NCBI GenBank assembly: GCA_038380795.1
Contig: CM076275.1
Coordinates: forward strand, 250,501-314,500
DNA: 64,000 nucleotides
Reading direction: 5' to 3'
Source of the DNA: Pyrocephalus nanus
Taxonomy: Eukaryota; Chordata; Aves; Passeriformes; Tyrannidae
Shown here: positions 29,301 through 44,223 of the stretch, piece after piece
Layout of the letters: each line of letters begins with the position of its first letter
Position numbering within the stretch: position 1 is the stretch's first letter
Translations under genes and position numbers: made by a program
Notes under the pieces: generated by a model
Told to the model about the DNA's origin: nothing
Seen by the model: the letters and a program-made list of their open reading frames with translations, nothing else
Databases searched by the model: none

Positions 29301-30734
29301 CCCTCAAGAAAGACAACCTTTTTAATATGTTTTTGTGAGCTAATTTGACATTCTGGACATTCTGGAATGAATTATTCAAATGTATTTGTCAAATATGTTT
29401 GCTGACTTGTAAGCAAAGCTTTTAGTTCATGTCTGTTATTCAAGATCTTTTAAAGGTCATGAGCTTTCTTTTGCATATTCAACAGGTATGTTTTCATTGT
29501 AAATCTTGATTTTAAAAAGAAAAACTCAGTAATACATAAATAGGAAGTCTAAATCTTTTCATCTGCAGAATCCTTCTAAAAAAGGAGGCAAAGTGCATTG
29601 GCTTTTAATTCTTATAAAAGAAACAATAGATCTCTCATGGGTATAATAAACTGATTTATCTGTGAAGCTTTTAGTAAGATTTAATTAAATTCTCACCAAA
29701 GCAACTGAAATCTTGTTTGAAAGACAACACTTGCATTTTAAAGTGTTGCTTTTTCCCCTGGGTTGTAATTAAGTCTCATTTAGATAGATTCTTTATATTT
29801 TTACTTTTTTATGTTCATACCGCCTTGGGTTCTGGATTCTGCCTTGGATAATCTCTTAGCTTAAAATAACAGGTTTTATACTTTCAACTCCAGAAGCCCA
29901 TGAACAAGCTTTATTTTTAATGAAGATCTTATCTTGGATGTAGCTGTTAATTTCCAAATAATATCAGCTTTCTGCCATGGCATCACTAAAAGCCTGAACT
30001 CTAAACATGGTTTATTAAGTTCAGAGAACTGCAACCTTTGTTATTTTGGCCTTGAAAATGACTTTCTGTGGATCCTATTGCCTCTGAATTCCTCTCCTGA
30101 ACTTGCTGGGCTGCCTCTTCAGTGCATTAAGGTGCAAATTCTTTATCTGTGTCTCTGGATTAGGTCTCAGGCTGGAGGAGCAGCTCCACTCAATGTTCAC
30201 TGCAGCCTTTGTGTCGCAGTTGAGCCACATTTTCATTCCTCAACTATCACATTCTCACACAGAGACTTTTTTACTTAGTCCTGCCTTTGAAGCATGAGAA
30301 ACCCTTCAGCAAACCTAAAAAAATCCTTACTTATCGTCTTTCAGTTTGCAGCTCATCTCTACCACAGTCCTACAAAGCCCAGATTTGGTGGTAAGGCAGG
30401 TAATGTAAAACTATATTTTCCCAATTATTTTTTGGTTCAACACAAAGTAATGCTATCTGCTAAAATTTTTGCAGTTAACAAAACTTTTTTGTTCCATTTC
30501 TGACATTATTAATTTGCCTGAATATTTTATAAGTATACTTTTTTCTACACATTGCAAGGCTGAAGGGCTTTGGCAGCACAGATGGAAGAAGGTCTAACTG
30601 TTTGGACCTCCAATATATGTCCATATTTGCTGCTATATCTCTGTCATTGAAACTGATATGCATAATTGTGAGACCAATCCATTTATGTTTGACAGAATTA
30701 TGTGACTGTGGGAAAATGAAGTAGAAATGAGGGA

Positions 30735-30775
30735 TTAAAAAAACCCACAAACCTCTTGGTTTTGGGGTTTTTTTT
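30735..30775. repeat. imperfect inverted repeat, short loop
   Basis: An A-rich arm ending aaacccacaaacc and a T-rich arm starting ggttttggggttt are complementary at about 14 of 16 positions around a 4-base loop. It could form a hairpin on either strand. No terminator or microRNA function is evident. Confidence 0.6.
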
Positions 30776-31369
30776 ACCTTTTTTTTTGTGTGGGTGTAGC
30801 TTTATCATTTTGTATTGTACAGAGGCTACAATTATTCCATACTGACTAGTTAAAATATAGTCTTTTGAGTTTGGCTAACATAGAAAATAGGAGAACTATT
30901 TTTGAGTCACATAATCTCCCTAAATACCAGCTCTTTATGTAAGCTGGGGGTTTTAAATGTTATAAATGTATAAAGATTTATAAATGCTTCAAGGGTGTTC
31001 TGTTTTGGTAAATTCCCTGGGAAAAACCAGTATCCTGTCTTGGTCAGGGCATAACATAGTCTTGGAATATAAGTAGCAAGTAAATGATTGTGCCACTAGT
31101 GTATACTTTATGACCTTTAATGACCATCTGAACATCCTCAGACATATCCCAGAGCAGTAATAGCTATCTGCAGTGTGATGAACTTGAAAACATTTTAGTA
31201 ATTTGGTGTGTCAGGAGTTTCTTCCCTAGAATCTAACTGGGGGAGTTGGTATGTATAATGTATATATTACCATAATGTTTTATATAATATGTATGTGTGA
31301 ATGTTTATAATAGATAGGTTTCTGGGCAGCTTTTTTCTGAATAATAACCCTTATCACACCCAAATGCTA

Positions 31370-31393
31370 TTTTGTTTGCTGTTTTGTTTGCTG
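31370..31393. repeat. 12-bp tandem duplication
   Basis: Two perfect adjacent copies of ttttgtttgctg. Confidence 0.85.
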
Positions 31394-32515
31394 CTGGTGG
31401 CAGCCTGGCTTTACAATACAAAGGTCATTCTTTGATTCTGTGCTGCATAACTAATACAATCTCTGTTCAGAGGAACACTGGGCTTCTTATCTAGTTAGTA
31501 CTAGATTGTGCTCTGGTGTCGTTTTCTTACTTGGAATTCTGTGGTTCTCCATGAGCTGTCCTTTTGAATCTCATCCATTTTCCCCAGGAGGAATGGATGA
31601 ATCACCTCAGTAAGTGTAGCAGGAGCTGGAGTGTTGGGTAATGACCGATTAAGGGCTTATTCTCTTTGTGTAGTGGTGGTGAGAAAAATTCATTCAGCTC
31701 CTTTAGGTAGACATGGTACACTTTTCCATTTTGTGTGGTTTTGAGATGGGGGTTATATCAATCCTTAGGTAAACTCCTCCCTTGCACAAGTGAGAGATCT
31801 GATCGTTTGTTCCTTGTTACTGCATCCAATTCACCAGTGTCGCAGGCTTTTCACAGGCATATGTAACCTGACCTGGACTAGGGTAAAATGCTTAGTGTCT
31901 CTGAATCCTTAATTTCACAGACCATGACCAAAAATTCCTAAATATGTTAAACAAAATGTACCTGGGCTAAGGGAATTAAAGGGCTGGTTTGGGTGAGTTT
32001 CGTAGTGGTCTGTATAAAACCTATTTGGTAGCAGAAAAATCCAGGTAAAAATTAAAACATTAAATGTATAACATCAGTCACACATTAATTGCAAGGAACT
32101 AACAGTTGTTAAATCACTGGCTGTTGGAAAAAAAATTAATTAGAGATCTGTCTGCCACCAGCTGGAACACATTTCCGTGTGAAAGATGATTGACACACAT
32201 TCAGGTAATGAAGACTCTAAGTAGATAAAGAAAGGTTATCTCTCTTCATTAGAGTATTTCCAATTCAGTGATTGGTTTAAATACGTTTGTTATTATTATT
32301 ATTTAGAACAAGATAACCTTCAAAAGATTTAATTTCATCCTTGAAAATTATATGAGTAATCCATTTGACTACAAAATGAGACAATGCAGAGGGTTATGAG
32401 GATTATAATCACTTATATTTAGGCAGCTGATGAATCAAACTAGTCCAGCAGTCTAGTTCTCAAAGCATGCTTTTAATAAACTAATCACAGGAAAACTGGA
32501 ATTGAGTGCAGCAGT

Positions 32516-32521
32516 TTTATT
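32516..32521 (-). terminator. candidate distal poly(A) signal AATAAA of GABRG2
   Basis: An AATAAA in the context ttcaataaaactgctgc on the minus strand, about 1.65 kb past the stop codon. A CA dinucleotide lies about 20 bases downstream, followed by a U/GU-rich stretch (gttttcctgtg). It is the last of three hexamers within about 110 bases (with 32550-32555 and 32621-32626), so any of them could be used. The call rests on motif arrangement only. Confidence 0.5.
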
Positions 32522-33577
32522 GAAAAAGTCCACAGGTGTGTGCAATTCCTTTATTAAAATGTTTTCAAATACACTGGACAAGGAGCAATCGATGATAGAG
32601 ATATTCCTTTTTTATACATTTTTATTTCCAGAACTATACAAACATTGGAAAACTTTCCTTTTCTTCCGTTTTAACTAGTAGTAATTCTGTAATGATAGGT
32701 TATAGATCTCCCTTTTCAAGCTGCAAGCCCACTTTCCTGGAGGCGACATTTTACAAGTAAAAAAGAAAAGGTCAGTCTTATTTACATGTGCTTAAGGTTG
32801 CATAATTGAGCATCATACAAGATCTGAAAACCAGTGGATAAAGGGTTTTCAAGATTCACCCAGGTGGGTTGAAGGTGTTAAATTCACATAACTGCATACA
32901 CGTGATTTAGTAGCCAAGACACCCTTTTGTTCCCTTTTATTTTCAAGGCTATCTATAAACTGTGTGCTAGCCATGGGAAAGGTTTGTTTTAGTAAAGGTA
33001 CTCACTGAGTGAAAGCAGCACTGACAACAACTATTGCTAATCAAGGACATGAATGGGCAGAGAACTGTGTGTGTATATATATTACAAAGTCTAATATTTC
33101 AAAATTAACTTGAAGCTCTTATGTAAAAATAATGTCTAGAATAAAAGCTATTTCCTGGACTGGTTTAAAGAATAAAAGACCCCCACAAACACTTGTGTAA
33201 GGAAAAAAGTAGAGCTTAACATAGGAAAAGGAACAATAGAAGCACGTGGATTAAATTCAGAAGCTGATCTTGCAATGTATAATTACTGGAGATTCAGTTG
33301 AACTATCAATGGCAAATGATGGCTACAACTGCAGCAGACACATACATTACACTTTATGAGCTATTATATTGGCCATACAGATTTGTCTACATGTTATTTA
33401 TTTGAATCCTTAAGGCTTCTCTAATGTCTTACATGAAAGTGCTGTCTGCTTGGATCTTCCATGCATGAGGGAAAGGGGCAATTTTTCAAGAAAAAAAAAG
33501 TTCTGTCCACATTTCAATTACAATTGCACATCCAGAGACACAAAATAAAAGACAAAAATTCATGGTACCTTTTTTCT

Positions 33578-33583
33578 TTTATT
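33578..33583 (-). terminator. candidate proximal poly(A) signal AATAAA of GABRG2
   Basis: An AATAAA in the context ggccaaaataaaagaa on the minus strand, about 590 bases past the stop codon. Use of this site would give a short 3' UTR that keeps the upstream Pumilio-type motif. Other proximal hexamers are at 33946-33951 and 33397-33402. No experimental support can be read from the sequence. Confidence 0.3.
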
Positions 33584-33636
33584 TTGGCCCCCAAAAGATG
33601 CATGCACTAGACTTTATGTACTACAAGGTATTGAAA

Positions 33637-33644
33637 TATTTACA
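33637..33644 (-). promoter_or_regulatory. Pumilio response element-type motif in the 3' UTR
   Basis: On the minus strand this octamer reads TGTAAATA, a match to the consensus UGUANAUA bound by Pumilio proteins. It lies about 520 bases after the GABRG2 stop codon. An eight-base motif with one free position also arises by chance, so function is inferred. Confidence 0.35.
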
Positions 33645-34165
33645 GCATTGTACATGTGCTCTTAAAGGAATGGCATTTTTGTCTTGGTAGGAGTAGAAGT
33701 TAACTTTCCTAGCTTAATAATACCTATTCAAAGTGAGAGATGACTCTTCCAAAAAGAAAAGCCCACAGAGAATAAAGCTATAGCATAATTGTAGCCAATG
33801 TTAGCCAACTGTACAGCACTTTATCTCCTCTCTCTCTCTCCCTCTCCTGCTTAAAATTGCAGTACCAGCTGTTAAGCGGTGTTGCTGTGCTCCTCATTTC
33901 TCTCTATTCCAGCAGGTGCAGCTGTATATTACCTGTCCATATGATTTTATTTTCAAATTATTTTTGGCATGTGGAATGGACATATAACTCACAATAACCA
34001 GATATCAATTTTTGGACAAATGATGTGACTGAGATTTACGGGATTATGGCACTAAAGAATTCAGACCATTATAAAGCGCATCATAAATACTTCAAGTGAA
34101 TTTAGGAAACCATCTCTCTAAGAAATTCAGTGAGTAAGGCTCATATCACTGATTTCCTTCTGCCT

Positions 34166-34441
<276 letters not shown>

Positions 34442-35861
34442 CTAAGGCAGAGTAGCAAAAAGAGAAAGAATTCTGTTATCACCAGAGCAACCGGGAGAGG
34501 GAGACTAATGGGTAGCATGTGCATGGTGATCTGTGTGGAGCATGTGGGTGCTGAGGGGTTCTAATGATAATATTACCTTGAACTTTAATTAAAGTCAGTT
34601 GTATCACACACTTTAACTTTACGAGGAAGCAGCACAAATCAATAAAGTTAACAGCTGTGGGCCATTGGCTTCAAAGCCAGACTAAGTAAAATTAAAGGTT
34701 AAATGAAACATCCAGGAATGTAATTTGATAGTATTTTGCATTTCTTTTTTGGTTTATATTTTACATAGCTGCTTGATATCTGAAGGCAATTTGTGTCTTG
34801 CATGTGGGAGGAGATGAATTAACTGGAAATGCAGGATTTAATAGGGCTGGTTTATGTTGAGACAGGAGCAAATACATATACACAAGAAATAAAGGCAAAA
34901 ACTGGGTCTTTTGAGTAGGGTTAGGAGAGTCTTTATAAAACTCTCCAATTATTTGAATATATGCAGTTCACCACCTACTAATGTTCACCAACTAGACAGT
35001 TTGACATATTCCAAATTTTATATAGTAGCTGTACATATATATCTACACAAACATATATATATTTAGTATCAATTGAGCAAATTAAGCATTAAGCATTTAA
35101 AAACATCTGAGCACTTGGTGAACACTAGCATGATAGGCATTGAAATTTTCTGCTGATAGTTATTAGGGGGAAATAACAATTCCGTTCTAAAGTATGGAAA
35201 TTTCTTGGGCTTATTTTATGTAGTTTCTTTTTTTTTTAAATAAAATCTCTGCATTTCTGAATGCAGATAAGTTTTAGATGTAGAACACAGCTAGATATAT
35301 TTGCTAAGAGTGTGTTGATCCAGGGACAGTATTAAAAATCTATATGCATCTTAAACCCTTTCAAAACTCCAGTTTTTTTTGCATAAGGATCATCATTTGA
35401 ATAATTGATGATGACACTGAATTTTGTTCAGGTCAACATGATTTGGTTTTGTAATTTGGAGTGAAATCACAAAGGTTAAAAAGTCAGAGTTGAGTTCTAA
35501 AAGGGTAAATTGCAGGATTGTAGGGTAGGTAGTGCTATTGGATCCCATGCCAAATTGAGAAAGAGAGGAGCAGAAATATTTTAACATTAAACTCTCTCCA
35601 TTCATGTGATCCAATAATGTTGGTCATTGTTGAACTTATCTAAGTTCAGAACCATAGTGAATCAGTATTTGGGCTGCTGAATCAACTCTACAATTTGTTT
35701 AGAAATATGTAACCATTCTATTTAATTAGGTAGTACCTTGAGTAGAATGCTTAGAAGCCTCATTAATAAAAAAAAACAACAAAACACCATTCTCATCCAA
35801 GTTCTAACAGTTAAATTCAGCAGTTGCATGCAGTGAATTTCCATTCCAAAAAACATTATAC
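34442..35861 (-). other. GABRG2 intron 9 (1420 bp)
   Basis: Intron between the gamma-2L microexon and the last coding exon, with a GT donor next to the microexon and a ttag acceptor. It holds AT-rich and TA-repeat sequence near 35025-35065. A cluster of YCAY motifs lies about 70-130 bases upstream of the final exon, annotated separately. I see no other exon or mobile element in it. Confidence 0.9.
34508..34567 (-). promoter_or_regulatory. YCAY cluster, candidate Nova splicing enhancer
   Basis: Reading the minus strand, this 60-base stretch of intron 9 contains six YCAY tetramers (two CCAU, two CCAC, one UCAC, one UCAU), against about one expected in random sequence. Nova proteins bind clustered YCAY, and Nova is reported to promote gamma-2L exon inclusion through a distal element in the downstream intron. 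Position and density fit that model. Two more UCAU motifs occur at 35408-35414. Binding here is inferred. Confidence 0.4.
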
Positions 35862-35885
35862 CTTGAAGGAAAACATCCGAAGAAG
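35862..35885 (-). CDS. GABRG2: GABRG2 exon 9: 24-bp alternative gamma-2L microexon
   Basis: This 24-base exon encodes eight residues, LLRMFSFK, and is flanked by an AG acceptor (35886-35887) and a GT donor (35860-35861). Both neighbouring exons join at codon boundaries, so it is a clean in-frame cassette. It is the known long-form insert: inclusion gives gamma-2L and skipping gives gamma-2S, with inclusion favoured in mature neurons. The Ser in RMFSFK is the known site for protein kinase C and CaM kinase II phosphorylation in the cytoplasmic M3-M4 loop. It is too short to appear in ordinary ORF scans. The acceptor has a weak, purine-interrupted sequence, as expected for a regulated exon. Confidence 0.96.
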
Positions 35886-39591
<3,706 letters not shown>

Positions 39592-40180
39592 TCACCAGAG
39601 ATACTGATGACAAAGACATTCATACATCTTCTTCAACCCAGGTCTAGCTCAAGAGCTGGTGAATTTTCCACATTCTGAAAGCAAACAGTCTTGTGGATCC
39701 ATTTAGGTAACTTCACTGTAAGATTTCCCTTGCATAGTGTGACAGGTTTCTTCTACCCAAGTCACTCCTCACCACCTGCAACTGCCTGGGATAGTCCTCT
39801 GGCAGCAGTTGAGTGTGTGGTGGTCCAGCCATCTCCAGTGCCCATGCTGGTCCTGTTAGCACACTCAGCTCTGCTCTCAAATGCTGCATGCTTTCAGATG
39901 TACTCCCTAGATTATCCATGTTGTCAACTATTCTTCAGGGCTAGGCTGTGTCAGTAATTAATTTTTTATTTGCCTGAAGGTTTTCTGTTGTATTTTCTCT
40001 TCTAAAATAATTTAAACCCACATTTCCTAAATGCCCCCTCAAGCCAGGCTGGAAGTTACTCTGGTGTACATAACACATCATTCCCATTCAGTAGTTTTTG
40101 ATTTTCTTTTCAGGTTCTTTTCCTCTCAAATTATTAAGTAAATTCTGTCTGGATTCAGGGATTTTTCATGTATTCTTTTC

Positions 40181-40320
40181 CAAGCCAAAAAAATCCCCAG
40201 CCCAACAACAAAACAAAACAAAACCAAACCGAAAAAAAAAAAAAAAACACAAAAAAAACCCCCAACCAACCAAAAAAAAACAAAACCAAACCAATCCAAA
40301 ACAAAACCAACCCCAAAATA
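40181..40320. repeat. A/C-rich low-complexity tract
   Basis: About 140 bases made almost wholly of A and C (units such as caaaa and ccaa, with A runs). The open frame through it (40098-40484) is an artefact of composition. In the GABRG2 transcript it reads as a G/U-rich tract about 0.7-0.9 kb upstream of exon 7. Confidence 0.9.
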
Positions 40321-41618
40321 TCAACCCTAGTTCTTATCTTTACTTCAGATTACAGCACTCCTGGGAAATCTTGATAGCAAAGGAACTACAGAACCCCAGG
40401 CTACAAAGACTTCATTGCAATTCAGTGAAAAGCAGCCCAGATAAGTCTCAAACAGAAACAGGATATAATTTGAAATTTAGATAGTTTTCCAGCGTTGTCA
40501 AAGAGACTCTGTGGCTAATGTGTATTCTGCTTAGATCATTACCTTTAGTTAACATTGAGCTCCCTCTTTTCAGGCACAATTGAAATTTTAATTTACCCCA
40601 GAATAATCACTTTGAACCTGACCACAGAAGAAACTTAAGAGATCACTCTTCAGCTGGTGCTTCTTTGTTATGTTATTTTTTCAAATTGAATGTCCATATT
40701 CCTGAGATTAACTGATTTTAAGTAAGTTATATTATGATATAACTCTACCAAAAGGCAAATTTTATACATATGGTTTACAAGTAGATATGTCTGAATAGGA
40801 GCAACCAATTGTAATAACTATAGTCTTATCATCCCCTTAGTTCACAGATAAGTTTGCATTATATGTGTAGGTCCTTCATATACCAAGAAACCCTGAAAAT
40901 AAGAAACCACCACTCATTAGAAGCCCTATAAAACTGAAGCCACAAAATTGCAATATAAATTGTTCTTGATCTCTCTTCATCATGTATTACTTTCCTGAGA
41001 AGTGATTATTTTTTCAGTTTTGGGAGCTGTCTTTTTATTTACTCACCATCATACATGCTATTAATAGCTTTCTATTTAATTTTTCTTTTCTGCCATGGTA
41101 GAGCTCCTTTTAAACAGGAGCTGTATTACTTCCATGCAAACATTTTTAAGGAGAAGCGGTTTTCATGCTCACTGTTATATAACTTTAATGAGACAAAAAA
41201 TTACCGAAAGTGAGAGGTGAAATATAAACCCAGACATAGATTGAACATAAAACGGTGCAAAAGATTAGCTCGGAATTGAAATTTGAAAATCAGATGTTTT
41301 ATTTCTGTGTTGCTTCTTTTTCCTGAAGTTGCAATTGCTACAGAGCCTTTGGAAGTAGCTGAAGGATGCCTAGTTTATGTAAGTGATGTTGGAATTATAG
41401 TGTGTCTTCTGATGTTTTGAATATGGAAAAGTACTCTGAGCATACAAAATAATGCAAGACCAAAGATATGCAGTTTAGGACCTACTATCAGTTGTCATAA
41501 CACATCCATCCAAAATGTCCAATACATTAAGTCCTCTGTGGAACATGCACTTGACAGTACTTTGCTTTAATCACAGCTTTTATGATGGAATCTTGCCCCA
41601 GCCCTATTTTTAAACGGC

Positions 41619-41645
41619 TTTTTTTTTTTTTTTTTTTTTTTTTTT
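41619..41645. repeat. poly(T), 27 bases
   Basis: Twenty-seven consecutive T bases in intron 6, reading as poly(A) in gene sense. There is no recognisable retroposon body next to it. Confidence 0.9.
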
Positions 41646-44150
41646 ACTCCATTCGTGGACTTCTCAGCTCTTTAGCTAAAACCAGCTTAAATACTCTCTG
41701 GATTTTTTCAGATTATCTCTGTGCCTCAGGTGATTTTTCAGTCCTGGTGTGATGCCTGCATGAAGCTATCAAACTAAGACATTATTTTAGCAAAAAAATG
41801 GCTGAGAGTTGATCCTTAGCACAGTGTCATTCATTAGTCCTCAGCTGACAAATTGATAATCTTTTCATTATTACCTCATCCTCTTTCCCTGAGCTCTGGC
41901 TCTTGTTTATCCAATATTGTCTACTGCAGCAAGAAAGCTTCTCAGACTGCCAGACTCCTTTTGGAGGACTAATATACTTTTGGATTTTTCTAGAAATGAA
42001 TGAAAATGCAATGTGGCAGTGTCTTTGTAAGACAACATACTTAAGGACTTAACATTTGGCACCATAATTAGAAGATTTTGGATTACTTAGCCATTCACCA
42101 GAGACCTTACAGTCCTAGAGCCCATGCTAACTGTTACATATGTCTAGAAAATAATACCTAGATAATTTTCAATCTTTAAAGAAATAAAAAATTTCCCTGG
42201 AAAAAATAATCTTATTACACTGAAGAGCATAATAACTCATCCTTAATATATTTAGACCTTTTCTCTCTCTCAATATATGTATTTCTCCTGTTCTTCTATA
42301 TCAGTCTGTGTTTGTATGCATATACAGGTAATAGACATAGTTTCCGTCATCTGAAGGTACAGTAACAAGTTAATCAATTTCTTTGGTAATATATATTTCA
42401 ACCAGAATGCAATCCCTCAGGAAAATGCTATCCAGGTCATGTTTATCCTTATGTATAAATACTCATGTTTTCTACTTAGTGTATATTTCTGCCAATTATG
42501 TTTGAAAGATCACGAGATGTAGGGCAGGGTTCTGACTTGAGACACAGCATTTTCATACTGTCCCTCTGAAAGGGAATTTGAGTATTTCTTTTGGTGGCAA
42601 TAACCTCTGCTGCACACAGAGAGTGTGCATGGATCTTAAGTCACTTCCAGAGTAGGAGATACTTTGAAAATGAGATGCATACATCAGTATTCAGTGATCA
42701 TGACCTTACAAAAGGTTGTATTTCTAACAGTCCTGTTCCATCCTATTTTATACAGGCTCAAAGCAGTCTACGTGAACTTTGGAAATTGTTAAATTCCCCC
42801 TAACATACATGTGTGATATAGTGATGCAAATACCAGGATTCAGGCTCTGTTAGCTTGTAGGGGAAGTGAATTCCTGATTTGAGGAACCGTCTGTGTGCAC
42901 ATCCTGGCCTAAGTCCCAAAGGTTCAGTAGAAGGAATTAGCGGGGCTAGGAAGCATAGCCAGGGGAATGTACCCTGTACTTAACTGATTTAATCAGCACA
43001 GTGGGTGTGATTCTTCATTGCTTCCTGGTTGTGGAATCATTTCTACCTGTGTAAAGTGAATGGGAAATATACCCATTAGTGCTCTCTTTATGCATGTTTC
43101 AGTGACTGTGCAAAGTGTAAGGTATTGGGGAAACAAGCCTCTAATTTGTACTCAAAAGTGATTTGGACTCTAGTGCAAATGCAAAAGAACAGCTTTAGAA
43201 CATCATAGGAAATTGGTGTCTTAATTATAGTTCAGGTAGCAACACTTTTAGCTGTGATTGCCTCACATTATTATGAGATTCTGCTTTCTGTTTTTTAAAA
43301 CACTGCTGGATTTAAATTATAAAAAGAACTGCAAAAGAGCTTCAAAAATCATATGTTGGCCACCTGGTCAAGTTATTGTATGCGTCACTTCAGTTAATTC
43401 TCATGGATGGGTTGGAGTGGGGAGCATTCAGTGCTCTGTTGCTTTCTGTTAACTCTACGGTAGAGTTTTGAACAGGGAAATTCCATTAGATGAAGGGCTG
43501 GCCTTTTTTGCGTTGGCATTTCTCTGAAAATATTTAATGGGTAACTTCAAAGCTTCAGAAAACAACCAGTGTTTGCATAGACGTTCATATACATAAGGTT
43601 TTTGAAAGTTTGTAAGACTTAATTCCTCCCTCTGTTTCTTACAAAGCTACACAGCACTCTGAATGGCACAGCAAAAACCAGTGGATGGTAGAGGTGGCTC
43701 TCTTCTTCTCAAACTGTATTTCTCCCATTAAACATTCCACCACCTAAAATCAGAATTTCTCTACGTTAGGCTGAAAGTTTACAGCGCATGAGCTCACCAC
43801 CTCATGCTGACTCCATGGTGTCAGGAGTTTCATTGTGGAGCTCTTCTCCCTGAGGAACTGCACGTGTTCTATCCCAGGGTCTGAACAGGATTTTTCTTGA
43901 ATATTTGGTTACCTTAAATATTTTTGACAGTGTTTACTACTCTGAAAATCAATGTGTGTTTTAGTAATTCTGATATTTTTTATAATTTAGTGCCTTCTGT
44001 GCCAAAAATATAAAAATCTTTGAAGAAAATAAATTATATAGGAGAACATGGATGATGAATCACTAACCGGCAGAAAAAGCTACCAAGTATCTTTATTGTA
44101 TCTTTTTAAAACATTAGATGTTCCTCTAATAGATGGATCTGTGAAGTTGC

Positions 44151-44223
44151 CAAAAAAAACCCAAAAAGCAAACAAACAAACAAACAAAAAAAACCTAAAA
44201 AAACAAACAAACAAACAAAAAAC
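44151..44223. repeat. (CAAA)n low-complexity tract
   Basis: Two blocks of three to four aaac units separated by A-rich spacer, in intron 6. Confidence 0.9.

Larger units (their letters stand above)
11009..32494. other. gene-free intergenic sequence downstream of GABRG2
   Basis: About 21.5 kb of AT-rich sequence without recognisable exons. The longest ORFs (22778-23179 and 23749-24156, 133 and 135 codons, plus strand) have ordinary amino-acid composition and no recognisable domain. Simple and short tandem repeats in it are listed separately. This fits the gene-poor interval expected beyond the GABRG2 end of the GABA-A receptor cluster. Confidence 0.7.
32495..34165 (-). other. GABRG2: GABRG2 3' untranslated region (inferred extent)
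   Basis: Sequence following the stop codon on the minus strand. The first stretch after the stop (gatatg, then cactga, then gagagatg) resembles the start of the human GABRG2 3' UTR as I remember it. AATAAA hexamers on the minus strand lie at 33946, 33578, 33397, 32621, 32550 and 32516 (lowest plus coordinate). The last is followed by a plausible CA cleavage point and a GU/U-rich element, giving a UTR of about 1.67 kb. A CU-type run on the plus strand (33825-33848) reads as GA-rich in the transcript. The true end is not proven. Confidence 0.6.

Noticed and set aside
30735..30775. Hairpin considered as a microRNA precursor
   Set aside because: The stem is only about 16 bp, low in complexity and has a 4-base loop, unlike a microRNA precursor.
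40098..40484. 128-codon ORF rich in Lys, Gln, Asn and Pro
   Set aside because: It is kept open by the A/C-rich low-complexity tract, which has few stops in two frames; it is not a gene.
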